Below, piece after piece: positions 8,302-14,790 of a stretch of 64,000 nt of DNA (the stretch's first letter is position 1; each line of letters opens with the position of its first letter). Made by a program: the position numbers and the translations under genes. Below the pieces are notes generated by a model. It searched no databases. It saw only the letters and a program-made list of their open reading frames with translations, and was not told the origin of the DNA. This stretch comes from Pseudomonas cichorii (GTDB lineage: Bacteria > Pseudomonadota > Gammaproteobacteria > Pseudomonadales > Pseudomonadaceae). The stretch spans positions 2,966,001 to 3,030,000 of the forward strand of contig NZ_CP074349.1 of assembly GCF_018343775.1 (NCBI RefSeq), in the 5' to 3' direction.

Positions 8302-8595
8302 TCAATCTGTATAGACCACGTTGTCAAATCGCTGGTTCTCTTCTGGGAAGCTCCCTTCAAAAAATCGGCTTTGATACAGAACCACAGAGCTTGCGTAATC
8401 AACACCGAGATCTTCACAAATGCTCCAGATCATTGGGGTGATTGCTGGATGGCCGCCCCATACAATCTTGTGCTGGCGAACGGCAGCGATGGCGAACTCG
8501 CGAACGGCACACTGGATAAGAAACGGGTCAGCAGTCTCAAAATACTGACCTCGCCCAGCCACTGGGATACTTGCCGAGAGAAAAATCGCCCCCAT
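8302..8595 (-). pseudogene. SLOG-domain (STALD-like) defence protein, 3'-truncated by IS3
   Basis: Ninety-seven N-terminal residues of a Rossmann-like SLOG protein: IFLSASIP near the start, a Glu/Thr-rich turn, and IVWGGHPAITPMIW, which is the signature I associate with the STALD family (Sir2- and TIR-associating SLOG, predicted nucleotide sensor). Full-length relatives are much longer; here the frame runs into the IS3 end, whose TGA terminates it after VVYTD. The ATG starts 2 bp after the stop of the TIR gene, so the two formed one operon. Family assignment is from recognised motifs; the protein is very probably non-functional. Confidence 0.65.
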
Positions 8596-8597
8596 TT

Positions 8598-9145
8598 CTA
8601 CGCCCTCCAGTCTGCAAATTGCCAGCCCGCTTCGCAGGCCTTAACCCATCGCGTCGCCTGGATGTGCTGGCCGAGCCAGTCCAAATGACTCAGCCACTGC
8701 GGATGCAGGCCTACATGGTCATAGAGTATGGCCACAGATCCGTCAGGAGAGTTCATTGAAGCTTCGTGCATAGTCGTGGAGGTCGGCACGCCCACGGCTG
8801 GGTAAACCACGACCATCCGGTCATCGGGCAGCCGTACCTGAATCCCGCGCCCGGCGCCCATACCAATCACCTCGCCACCAATGGTCTCGATGCCGATTCG
8901 CAGATTGCTAACCAGGTTAACGGTTCGCACCGCATGGCTCTTGCTGCGGACTTCTTCAAGCTGGAGACAAATCCGGTCAATCGCGTGGTCAGTGATCCTT
9001 CCAGATGCGACATCTAGCTCGCTCGCATCAAGCTCAGCGAGGCTTGCGGTGGCCAAGCGCTCGGAACGCTGGGCTTCGGGCCATCCTACCCGAAGCACGC
9101 TGATGCCCTTGGCAAGCGCCCTCCCGAACTCGGCCGATGTCCATC
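8598..9145 (-). pseudogene. TIR-domain defence effector, 5'-truncated by IS66
   Basis: About 180 C-terminal residues remain. The first, RWTSAEFGRALAKGISVLRVGWP, resembles the last part of a TIR domain (the W-x-x-x-EF helix). After a helical linker (ITDHAIDRICLQLEEVRS) comes a C-terminal region ending HPQWLSHLDWLGQHI and GWQFADW. Homology to the gene starts at about 9145; codons further upstream (to an ATG at 9248) belong to the IS66 left end and are fortuitous. The catalytic Glu region and the N-terminus are lost. TIR effectors usually cleave NAD+ on phage sensing, with the linked SLOG protein as sensor. That role is inferred. Confidence 0.6.
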
Positions 9146-9186
9146 GTAATCGTCCGGCGAACTCACCTACCCGATCCCAGCCATAA

Positions 9187-9229
9187 GGGCGATGGTGTCC
9201 ACCTAAAAAATACGTGGACACCATCACCC
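9187..9229. repeat. Strong inverted repeat in IS66 leader, upstream of tnpA
   Basis: GATGGTGTCCAC (9191-9202) and its exact complement GTGGACACCATC (9214-9225) flank an 11-nt AT-rich loop; three more GC pairs form beyond one mismatch. It ends 18 bp before the tnpA ATG. It could act as an attenuator, a barrier to transcription entering the IS, or a transposase site. Confidence 0.6.
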
Positions 9230-9246
9230 TTCTTGTCAGGATTTCC

Positions 9247-9570
9247 ATGCGCCAAAGAACCTCTTACCCCAAGCCCTTTAAAGCCCAAGTCGTCCAGGAA
9301 TGCCTACAACCGGGCGTATCAATGGCCAGCGTTGCCCTGCGTCACGGCATCAACGCTAACCTGGTTCGAAAATGGATTCCTGCGTATCGCAATTGCCAGC
9401 CACCGACGCCGCCCGCTTTTGTTCCAGTGAAACTCGCGCCCACAGCCCAGCCAGATCAGCCAATACCTATCAGCCTCGAGATTCCTTTCGGCCAGCAAAT
9501 ACTCACCGTGAAATGGCCATCTTCAGACCCAGATGGTTGCGCCCGCTTTATCCGTGGGCTTGCCCAGTGA
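9247..9570 (+). CDS. tnpA: IS66 family accessory protein TnpA
   Basis: A 107-residue protein with a Tnp_1-type helix-turn-helix (YPKPFKAQVVQECLQPGVSM, followed by SVALRHGINANLVRKWI-like helices). It is the first gene of IS66 elements, needed for transposition and thought to bind the ends. The start is the ATG at 9247 (MRQRTSYPK); an upstream in-frame GTG at 9214 lies within the hairpin arm. Its TGA overlaps the GTG start of tnpB. Confidence 0.85.
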   Translation: MRQRTSYPKPFKAQVVQECLQPGVSMASVALRHGINANLVRKWIPAYRNCQPPTPPAFVPVKLAPTAQPDQPIPISLEIPFGQQILTVKWPSSDPDGCARFIRGLAQ

Positions 9571-9902
9571 TCCGCATCGACGCCATCTGGCTCGCCACTG
9601 AGCCTATGGACATGCGCGCCGGTACGGAAACAGCATTAGCCAGAGTGATTGCGGTATTTGGTGCGGCGAAGCCGCACTGCGCTTATCTCTTTGCCAATCG
9701 ACGGGCCAACCGAATGAAAGTCCTGGTGCACGACGGTGTCGGCATCTGGCTTGCTGCGCGGCGATTGAACCAAGGCAAGTTTCACTGGCCTGGCATCCAT
9801 CGTGGCCTGGAAGTACAACTCGACAGCGAGCAACTCCAGGCGCTGGTGCTGGGCTTGCCTTGGCAGCGAGTCGGCGCGGGAGGCACCATCACAGTGCTAT
9901 AA
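9567..9902 (+). CDS. tnpB: IS66 family accessory protein TnpB
   Basis: A 111-residue protein of the IS66 Orf2 family: IWLATEPMDMRAGTETALARV at the N-terminus, then AYLFANRRANRMKVLVHDG and the GIWLAARRLNQGKF motif, all diagnostic. The start is the GTG at 9567 that forms GTGA with the tnpA stop; longer in-frame extensions are not homologous. Its biochemical role is not settled, but it is required for transposition of complete IS66 elements. Confidence 0.88.
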   Translation: MIRIDAIWLATEPMDMRAGTETALARVIAVFGAAKPHCAYLFANRRANRMKVLVHDGVGIWLAARRLNQGKFHWPGIHRGLEVQLDSEQLQALVLGLPWQRVGAGGTITVL

Positions 9903-9963
9903 CACCTTCTATTAGCCCATCGGTTTATCGCCGCTGATCGCCTGCTCTGGCACAATCAGCGGC

Positions 9964-11499
9964 ATGACTTCCTCGCCCAGCCTCGACCAGATGACACCAG
10001 AACAGCTACGCGCCTTGGCCGAGCAGGCCTTGCAGTTGCTGTCCCAGGTCGACTCGATGGGCCAGAAGATCCAACGCCTCGAAACGGTCAATGAGCAGCT
10101 TGCCCATGAGATCGCGATCCTCAAACGCCACAAGTTCGCCAAGCGCAGTGAGCAACTGAGCCCTGACCAAGGCAGCCTCCTCGACGACCTGCTCGACACC
10201 GACCTTGCAGCAATCGAAGCCGAGCTGAAGGCGGCCAATCCGCCAACTGCACCGGCCGAGCCTCGTGAGAAACCCAGACGTGCGCAGCTGCCTGCGCAGT
10301 TTCCACGCACAGTGATCCGCCACGAGCCGGAAAACACTCAGTGCGCTTGCGGTTGCCAACTTCAGCGCATCGGCGAGGACATCAGCGAAAAGCTGGATTA
10401 CACACCGGGCGTGTTCACGGTAGAGCAGCATGTGCGTGGAAAGTGGGCCTGCCGCCAGTGCGAAACGCTGATCCAGGCACCGGTGCCGGCCCAGGTAATC
10501 GACAAGGGCATACCTACTGCAGGCCTGCTCGCTCACGTGATGGTGGCGAAGTTCGCCGACCACTTACCGCTATACCGTCAGGAGAAAATCTTCGGCCGCG
10601 CCGGTTTGGCAATTGCGCGCTCAACGCTAGCCCAATGGGTCGGGCAAACTGGCGTGCAGCTTCAGCCTTTGGTTGATGCGCTGCGAGAAGCAGTACTGGC
10701 GCAGCGAGTTGTCCATGCCGACGAGACGCCGGTGCAGATGCTCGCACCCGGCGAAAAGAAAACTCACCGCGCTTATGTATGGGCTTACTGCACCACGCCA
10801 TTTTCGGCGCTTAAAGCGGTGGTCTACGACTTCAGCCCAAGTCGCGCGGGTGAACATGCCCGCAACTTCCTCGGCTCCTGGAACGGCAAACTGGTGTGCG
10901 ACGACTTCGCAGGCTACAAGGCCAGCTTCGAGCTGGGCATCACCGAAATCGGCTGTATGGCTCACGCCCGCCGCAAGTTCTTCGATCTGCACGTGGCGAA
11001 TAAAAGTCAGTTGGCCGAACAGGCACTGCACTCGATTGGCGGTTTGTACGAGGTTGAGCGGCAAGCCAAGGAAATGGGCGATGAAGATCGCAAGCGATTA
11101 CGTCAGGAAAAAGCGACGCCCATCGCTGAGAAGTTGCACGAATGGATGCTGGCTCAGCGCGAGCTTGTGCCCGAAGGATCGGCTACGGCCAAAGCTTTGG
11201 ACTACAGCTTGAAACGCTGGGTAGCGCTGACGCGCTACCTGGACGATGGGGCTGTGCCCATCGACAACAATCCTGTCGAGAACACGATAAGACCATGGGC
11301 CTTGGGGCGATCTAACTGGTTGTTCGCAGGATCGCTGCGCAGTGGTAAGCGGGCTGCGGCGATCATGAGCTTGATCCAGTCGGCGCGCATGAACGGGCAT
11401 GATCCGTATGCGTATCTCAAGGATGTGCTGAGCCGGTTGCCGACGCACAAGGCCAGTGAGATTGACCAACTTTTGCCGCATCAGTGGATGCCGGGCTGA
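9964..11499 (+). CDS. tnpC: IS66 family transposase TnpC
   Basis: A 511-residue IS66 transposase. It has an N-terminal coiled coil (about residues 15-55), a zinc-ribbon-like segment with CACGCQL and CRQC, the central DDE domain (VVHADETPVQM, then LVCDDFAGYKASFE and CMAHARRKFFD), the family-typical IDNNPVENTIRPWALGRSNWLF, and an IS66 C-terminal extension with the YAYLKDVLSRLP motif. Full length for the family and no frameshift seen, so probably functional. It is separated from tnpB by 61 bp. Confidence 0.93.
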   Translation: MTSSPSLDQMTPEQLRALAEQALQLLSQVDSMGQKIQRLETVNEQLAHEIAILKRHKFAKRSEQLSPDQGSLLDDLLDTDLAAIEAELKAANPPTAPAEPREKPRRAQLPAQFPRTVIRHEPENTQCACGCQLQRIGEDISEKLDYTPGVFTVEQHVRGKWACRQCETLIQAPVPAQVIDKGIPTAGLLAHVMVAKFADHLPLYRQEKIFGRAGLAIARSTLAQWVGQTGVQLQPLVDALREAVLAQRVVHADETPVQMLAPGEKKTHRAYVWAYCTTPFSALKAVVYDFSPSRAGEHARNFLGSWNGKLVCDDFAGYKASFELGITEIGCMAHARRKFFDLHVANKSQLAEQALHSIGGLYEVERQAKEMGDEDRKRLRQEKATPIAEKLHEWMLAQRELVPEGSATAKALDYSLKRWVALTRYLDDGAVPIDNNPVENTIRPWALGRSNWLFAGSLRSGKRAAAIMSLIQSARMNGHDPYAYLKDVLSRLPTHKASEIDQLLPHQWMPG

Positions 11500-11642
11500 C
11501 TTGCGCAAGGCGTGTTCCCCGTACGCTTACGATGATCTTCGCTTGCCTGCTCTTCGTCGCTGCGACAGGACTATTGCCCTTGGGTTCTGTTGTTGCAGTC
11601 TATTGAGGAAGAACCGCCCTTCGGACAGTTCTTCGCCAAGAA

Positions 11643-12380
11643 TCAGCCACGCTTATTCATAGTCTCAAACATGGCTTCTCCCATCTGACGGGTTTTAACG
11701 GAAACCCCGACCAGAATTTCATCTTTACCCGCTCCGAGCTGCTCAATGCTCTCAATAGTAAAATCATCAGCCGAAACCATCATGTGGCTTGCAGCGCCCG
11801 CACTGCGAGTACCGCCACCGAGAGCGGTATCGACTATGGGAGGAGCAATTTCAATAACGCGGATATTAGAAGACTTCAGTTGATGCCTCAGGCTCAATGT
11901 GAAGGAGTGGATAGCCGCCTTGGTCGCACAGTACACCGGCACGTCAGCCATAGGCGAGAATGCCAGACCAGAGCTGACGTTAATGACGTAAGCGTTTTCT
12001 TGCTGCTTAAAGCTCGGCAGCAGCTCCGCAATCAGGTGGACAGGAGCCGTAAAGTTAACGGCGATTTCGGCATCGAGCGTATCCATATGCGGGTCGCTGT
12101 TGAAATCACGTTGGTTTTGAACGCCTGCATTGTTGATCACAACGTTGAGGCTTGGGTGGTTATCCTTAAGCCATTTCACCATCGCACGACGACTTTCCGT
12201 GTCGGCAATATCGCAAGCATATGGGATCAACGTTGGAACATCATTTTTAGCGCGAGCCAACATCGCCTCATTGCGGCCGCAAATGATCACCGTATTGTTT
12301 TCAGCAAGGCGTTTGGCGAGAGAGAAGCCGATGCCGGTGGCACCGCCAGTGATCAGAATGGTATTGCCATTGAGCTTCAT
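11643..12380 (-). CDS. SDR-family oxidoreductase, DltE-like
   Basis: A 245-residue classical short-chain dehydrogenase: cofactor motif TGGATGIG (residues 11-18), NNAG (83-86), catalytic Ser around 136-137, and Tyr150-x3-Lys154 (YCATK). The sequence around the active site, VINVSSGLAFSPMADVPVYCATKAA, is that of the DltE-like subgroup of uncharacterised NAD(P)H oxidoreductases. The start has an AGGAAG sequence close upstream. It lies just beyond the right end of the IS66 element, 112 bp away, and next to a decayed LysR gene that may once have controlled it. Substrate unknown. Confidence 0.85.
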   Translation of the reverse strand: MKLNGNTILITGGATGIGFSLAKRLAENNTVIICGRNEAMLARAKNDVPTLIPYACDIADTESRRAMVKWLKDNHPSLNVVINNAGVQNQRDFNSDPHMDTLDAEIAVNFTAPVHLIAELLPSFKQQENAYVINVSSGLAFSPMADVPVYCATKAAIHSFTLSLRHQLKSSNIRVIEIAPPIVDTALGGGTRSAGAASHMMVSADDFTIESIEQLGAGKDEILVGVSVKTRQMGEAMFETMNKRG

Positions 12381-12496
12381 GAGAGCTTCCTACTTTTAGT
12401 AAGAAGGTGCGCTGCACAAAGAGAGAAATCCGCAGGCACACCTCCACAACCGGCAAGCCGGGCAAGGTGTCGCGGATACCCTTTCGGGAGGAGTTG

Positions 12497-12512
12497 ACGT
12501 TCCATGGAACGT
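12497..12512. promoter_or_regulatory. Perfect 16-bp palindrome upstream of SDR gene
   Basis: ACGTTCCATGGAACGT is a perfect palindrome about 115 bp upstream of the SDR start and is embedded in TTGACG...GTTGACC. A palindrome directly after a TTGAC box resembles MerR-type promoters, where the operator lies in a long spacer. No MerR gene is present, so the binding protein is unknown. Confidence 0.45.
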
Positions 12513-12590
12513 TGACCGGGCTACCATCCGGACTGCACTCTTTCGACGCACAATTTTTACCAAGCTTTTGTGCGGATCACAACCCGTGTC

Positions 12591-12606
12591 GTTAGCTGCA
12601 GCTAAC
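12591..12606. promoter_or_regulatory. Perfect 16-bp palindrome GTTAGCTGCAGCTAAC
   Basis: A second perfect 16-bp dyad, about 80 bp from the first, lies between the SDR gene and the LysR remnant. LysR regulators bind dyads of this size (T-N11-12-A), and TTAGCTGCAGCTAA fits the shape. It may be the orphaned operator of the decayed regulator. Confidence 0.4.
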
Positions 12607-12689
12607 AAATATCGGGCATTGCAAAAGTGGATAAGGTTTCTCTCACGCCTGGTTAAGGCGTCCAGGGTCACACACATAAGTGCTATCCA

Positions 12690-13056
12690 GGTCTAAGGCG
12701 CTTGGCTTTCCAAAATCCTTGGAAGCCCGAGTGCCAGCAAGTCAATCGCCAGACGTGATCGTAATGAAAGGTGCTGAGCGTCAGGCCAAACAACGTTGCA
12801 CTCCATCACCGCCCAGGGATGCACACGAGCAAAACCCAGCAAAATGGGCGCAACGCAGTACCGCCCAAATAGCACAGGAAGCGACACTCTCAAACTTGGC
12901 GACAACCTCCCGACGGCCAGTCTCCAACATGATCTCGCCGACGCGCAATTCCTCTATGGTTCGGAGGCATTGCTCGTAATACTGTTGGCCATCTTCGGTA
13001 TGGATTAAAAGAGCTGCATTCGGCTTGAGGAAAGTCATTCTGGAAGCACATGACAA
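12690..13056 (-). pseudogene. LysR-family regulator remnant (frameshift and internal deletion)
   Basis: Two overlapping minus-strand frames together give LysR sequence. One frame ends in ...EDGQQYYEQCLRTIEELRVGE and REVVAK, the end of the linker helix. A shift near 12895 continues as LRVSLPVLFGRYCVAPILL, the start of the co-inducer domain. The core of that domain is then missing, and the frame passes directly to LSLRSRLAIDLLALGLPRIL, which resembles the LysR C-terminus. The N-terminal HTH is also absent. It is clearly non-functional. Position next to the SDR gene is typical for a LysR regulator of a divergent or neighbouring oxidoreductase. Confidence 0.6.
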
Positions 13057-13300
13057 GAGCGAAGTTAATCTCTTTGCAGAATAATGGCCAAGCCTTTAAA
13101 GCATATCAACAGCTACTGCCAATGTGACTGCCGGGGATACGGTGACTCTCTTTTAGCCTGCCTGACTGGAGATAGATGATAAGGCATGCCCACAGGCCAT
13201 TGCTCACAACGCCTGGAGCACACTGGGGTCGATCAGCTCTAAAGCTCATCGAAAAGCGGCCGTTACACTGGGTTCAACCCTCACTCACGGAAGTAGTGAC

Positions 13301-13510
13301 ATGCAAATAACCAACAATCCTCTGCCCATACTGACCCCCGGCGGTACTCGCCCGGCGACTCCCCTGCCCGTTTCTCCAACCCCGCCGCCACCCTTGACCG
13401 ATGAGCAAAAAGCAGCATTGGAAAAGCTCAGGGATCAGTTGCAAAATCCGACCAACCCTCCGGTTACTGTGACGCCGGTGAAAACCTCGCTGATCGATGA
13501 AGTGGTTTAA
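13301..13510 (+). CDS. Small proline-rich hypothetical protein
   Basis: A 69-residue ORF with a GGAAG ribosome-binding site 8 nt before the ATG and a strong hairpin directly after its stop, so it looks like a real monocistronic gene. Residues 1-33 are rich in Pro and Thr (LPVSPTPPPPL), followed by one amphipathic helix (DEQKAALEKLRDQLQ) and a Pro/Val tail. There is no signal peptide or TM helix. I do not recognise the family. Confidence 0.55.
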   Translation: MQITNNPLPILTPGGTRPATPLPVSPTPPPPLTDEQKAALEKLRDQLQNPTNPPVTVTPVKTSLIDEVV

Positions 13511-13532
13511 TTCGACACAGTAATGGTGTTCA

Positions 13533-13556
13533 GGAGGTTATTTCCAAATAACCTCC
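13533..13556 (+). terminator. Hairpin after the small proline-rich gene
   Basis: GGAGGTTATTT and AAATAACCTCC form an 11-bp perfect stem with a 2-nt centre, starting 22 bp after the stop codon. The following CTTCTGGTT is only partly U-rich, so it is a likely but not classical intrinsic terminator. It may also insulate the minus-strand remnant beyond it. Confidence 0.6.
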
Positions 13557-13604
13557 CTTCTGGTTAACAGCCGTCTACGTTACCGCACTGAATCCAGCCA
13601 CGAA

Positions 13605-13845
13605 TCAACGTCCCGAGTCATTCAACTCAACGAATACTGTTCGCTGGATGAGCACATGTTTTCCATCAGGAGATGGTGGCGATAGAGTTCACATTCAAAC
13701 CTGTCGAAGCTCTATTGTATAAGAGAAAATTTGAATCGTTTTTTATAAAGCCAGCCTCATCCCAAACTGCACGGCCTGTATTCCATGAGCCAAGCCTTAA
13801 GATGGAGCCCTCAACACCCAATAATAATGCGGCAATCTTAATCAT
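13605..13845 (-). pseudogene. Decayed second copy of the secreted TPR (immunity-candidate) gene
   Basis: The minus strand encodes fragments matching the N-terminal part of the intact gene at 13952-14788. NVNSIATIS lines up with its GLGANSTAIS; after a one-base shift, PDGKHVLIQRTVFVELNDS lines up with PNGKYAIIQRTVFGELHDS. The upstream part (RAVWDEAGFIKNDSNFLLYNR) is more diverged, and the signal peptide and the whole TPR half are missing. It is therefore a frameshifted, truncated paralogue lying directly downstream of the functional copy. It suggests past duplication of the gene. Confidence 0.6.
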
Positions 13846-13871
13846 ATTTGCCCTGTTACTTTTAATGTTTT

Positions 13872-13891
13872 CCCAGGCTTTGTAGCCTGGG
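13872..13891. terminator. 8-bp GC-rich hairpin between TPR gene and its decayed copy
   Basis: CCCAGGCT-TTGT-AGCCTGGG is a perfect stem-loop located 60 bp past the stop of the minus-strand T6SS cargo operon. Neither side has a strong U-run, so termination is only probable. Confidence 0.4.
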
Positions 13892-13951
13892 TTGTAATTG
13901 AGATATTTTTATCGCCTGGTCGAGGGCAGCTAAAATAAGTGTCTTCATGCT

Positions 13952-14788
13952 TTATTTTATGCGCTCAAAAACTCGCATTGGTATCTTTTTACTTTTTCCG
14001 GCAGCGTTCATTGCGTCAGTGTATTTTTTGTAATACCCCACAGCCTCAGTGGTTTTTTTCATATTCCAGAGAGAGTCAGCAATATTCAGCATCAATACTG
14101 TGCGCTGGCCGACAGATTCAAGGCCTCGATATATTTTAAGCGCAGAAGCATCATCCCCTGCTTGCGCCAGATAAAACCCCAAATCATTTAACGATTGGGT
14201 GTTTTTTTCGGGGGAATAACAGCTCATGTAAGAGTCGCCCCCCATAAACATCTGATCTTTTATCGCTGCGGCCCTAGAAGCTGCTTCGCCTATAACAGAA
14301 GTCGACTTTATCAACTCCTTAGGGCTTATTGTTTCCAGTTGTGGCTTTATAGTTTCTCCACCATCCGTTGACCAAGTGCCCTCCTTCCAGCTTCCCGAGC
14401 AAGCTTCAGCTGGCCGAGAGAGAAGTACACACCCGCTGTCCATGGAAATCATATCGCAGTAATTTTTTTCAGTACTTGTAACTTTCTCAGAGTCATGCAG
14501 CTCACCAAATACTGTTCGCTGAATTATTGCATACTTCCCATTCGGGGAGATGGCGGTAGAGTTTGCTCCCAAACCTATCGAGGCGCTTGAGCCGCCATCA
14601 TACAAAGGGACGCTCAGGCCGTTCTTTGCAAAATCCAATTTACTCCAAACGGAAAAATCTTTATTCCATAAAGAAAAATTTAAAGCTGAGTTTTCAGCAC
14701 CTTTTAAACTAAGGTCTGCCGCATTGCAAGTAGCCGCCAACGAGAGCAAGCAGTATAGGCCTGCGCCGAAGTTTCTGAGATATAACAT
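13952..14788 (-). CDS. Secreted TPR protein, candidate immunity protein of the vgrG-linked effector
   Basis: A 278-residue protein with a clear Sec signal peptide (hydrophobic LYCLLSLAAT, cleavage near CNA-AD), so it acts in the periplasm. The middle is a beta-rich region with several cysteines (SCYSPEK, YCDM, GCVLL). The C-terminal 90 residues form TPR-like helices (LNDLGFYLAQAGDDASALKIYRGLE, AVGYYKKYTDAMN). It starts 2 bp after the stop of the large cell-wall-hydrolase candidate, and a decayed copy of it lies immediately downstream. Position, export signal and duplication fit an immunity protein; that function is inferred. The DNA is visibly more AT-rich than the core T6SS genes. Confidence 0.65.
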   Translation of the reverse strand: MLYLRNFGAGLYCLLSLAATCNAADLSLKGAENSALNFSLWNKDFSVWSKLDFAKNGLSVPLYDGGSSASIGLGANSTAISPNGKYAIIQRTVFGELHDSEKVTSTEKNYCDMISMDSGCVLLSRPAEACSGSWKEGTWSTDGGETIKPQLETISPKELIKSTSVIGEAASRAAAIKDQMFMGGDSYMSCYSPEKNTQSLNDLGFYLAQAGDDASALKIYRGLESVGQRTVLMLNIADSLWNMKKTTEAVGYYKKYTDAMNAAGKSKKIPMRVFERIK

Positions 14789-14790
14789 TA

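Larger units (their letters stand above)
7074..8304 (-). mobile_element. IS3-family insertion sequence, complete
   Basis: A 1231-bp element encoding overlapping orfA/orfB on the minus strand. The ends are imperfect 28-bp inverted repeats (7074-7101 and 8277-8304) that both begin TGAATCGCCCCGG and share TAGACACCT; I count 24 of 28 identical positions. The flanking trinucleotides differ (GGA left, ATC right), so the usual 3-4 bp target duplication of IS3 elements is absent. It separates a truncated TPR gene on the left from a truncated SLOG gene on the right; the right terminal repeat supplies the SLOG stop codon. Confidence 0.85.
9146..11530 (+). mobile_element. IS66-family insertion sequence, complete
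   Basis: A 2385-bp element with the tnpA-tnpB-tnpC order of IS66 elements. Imperfect 22-bp inverted ends (9146-9167 and 11509-11530) both begin GTAA, as is usual for the family, and match at 17 of 22 positions by my count. The flanking 8-mers (TGTCCATC left, GATGATCT right) differ, so the 8-bp target duplication is missing and DNA on one side has probably been deleted. It cuts the TIR gene on its left. Confidence 0.83.

Noticed and set aside
12396..12677. 93-codon minus-strand ORF between SDR and LysR remnant
   Set aside because: Cys/Arg-rich, spans both palindromes, no start signal; a chance frame in a regulatory region.
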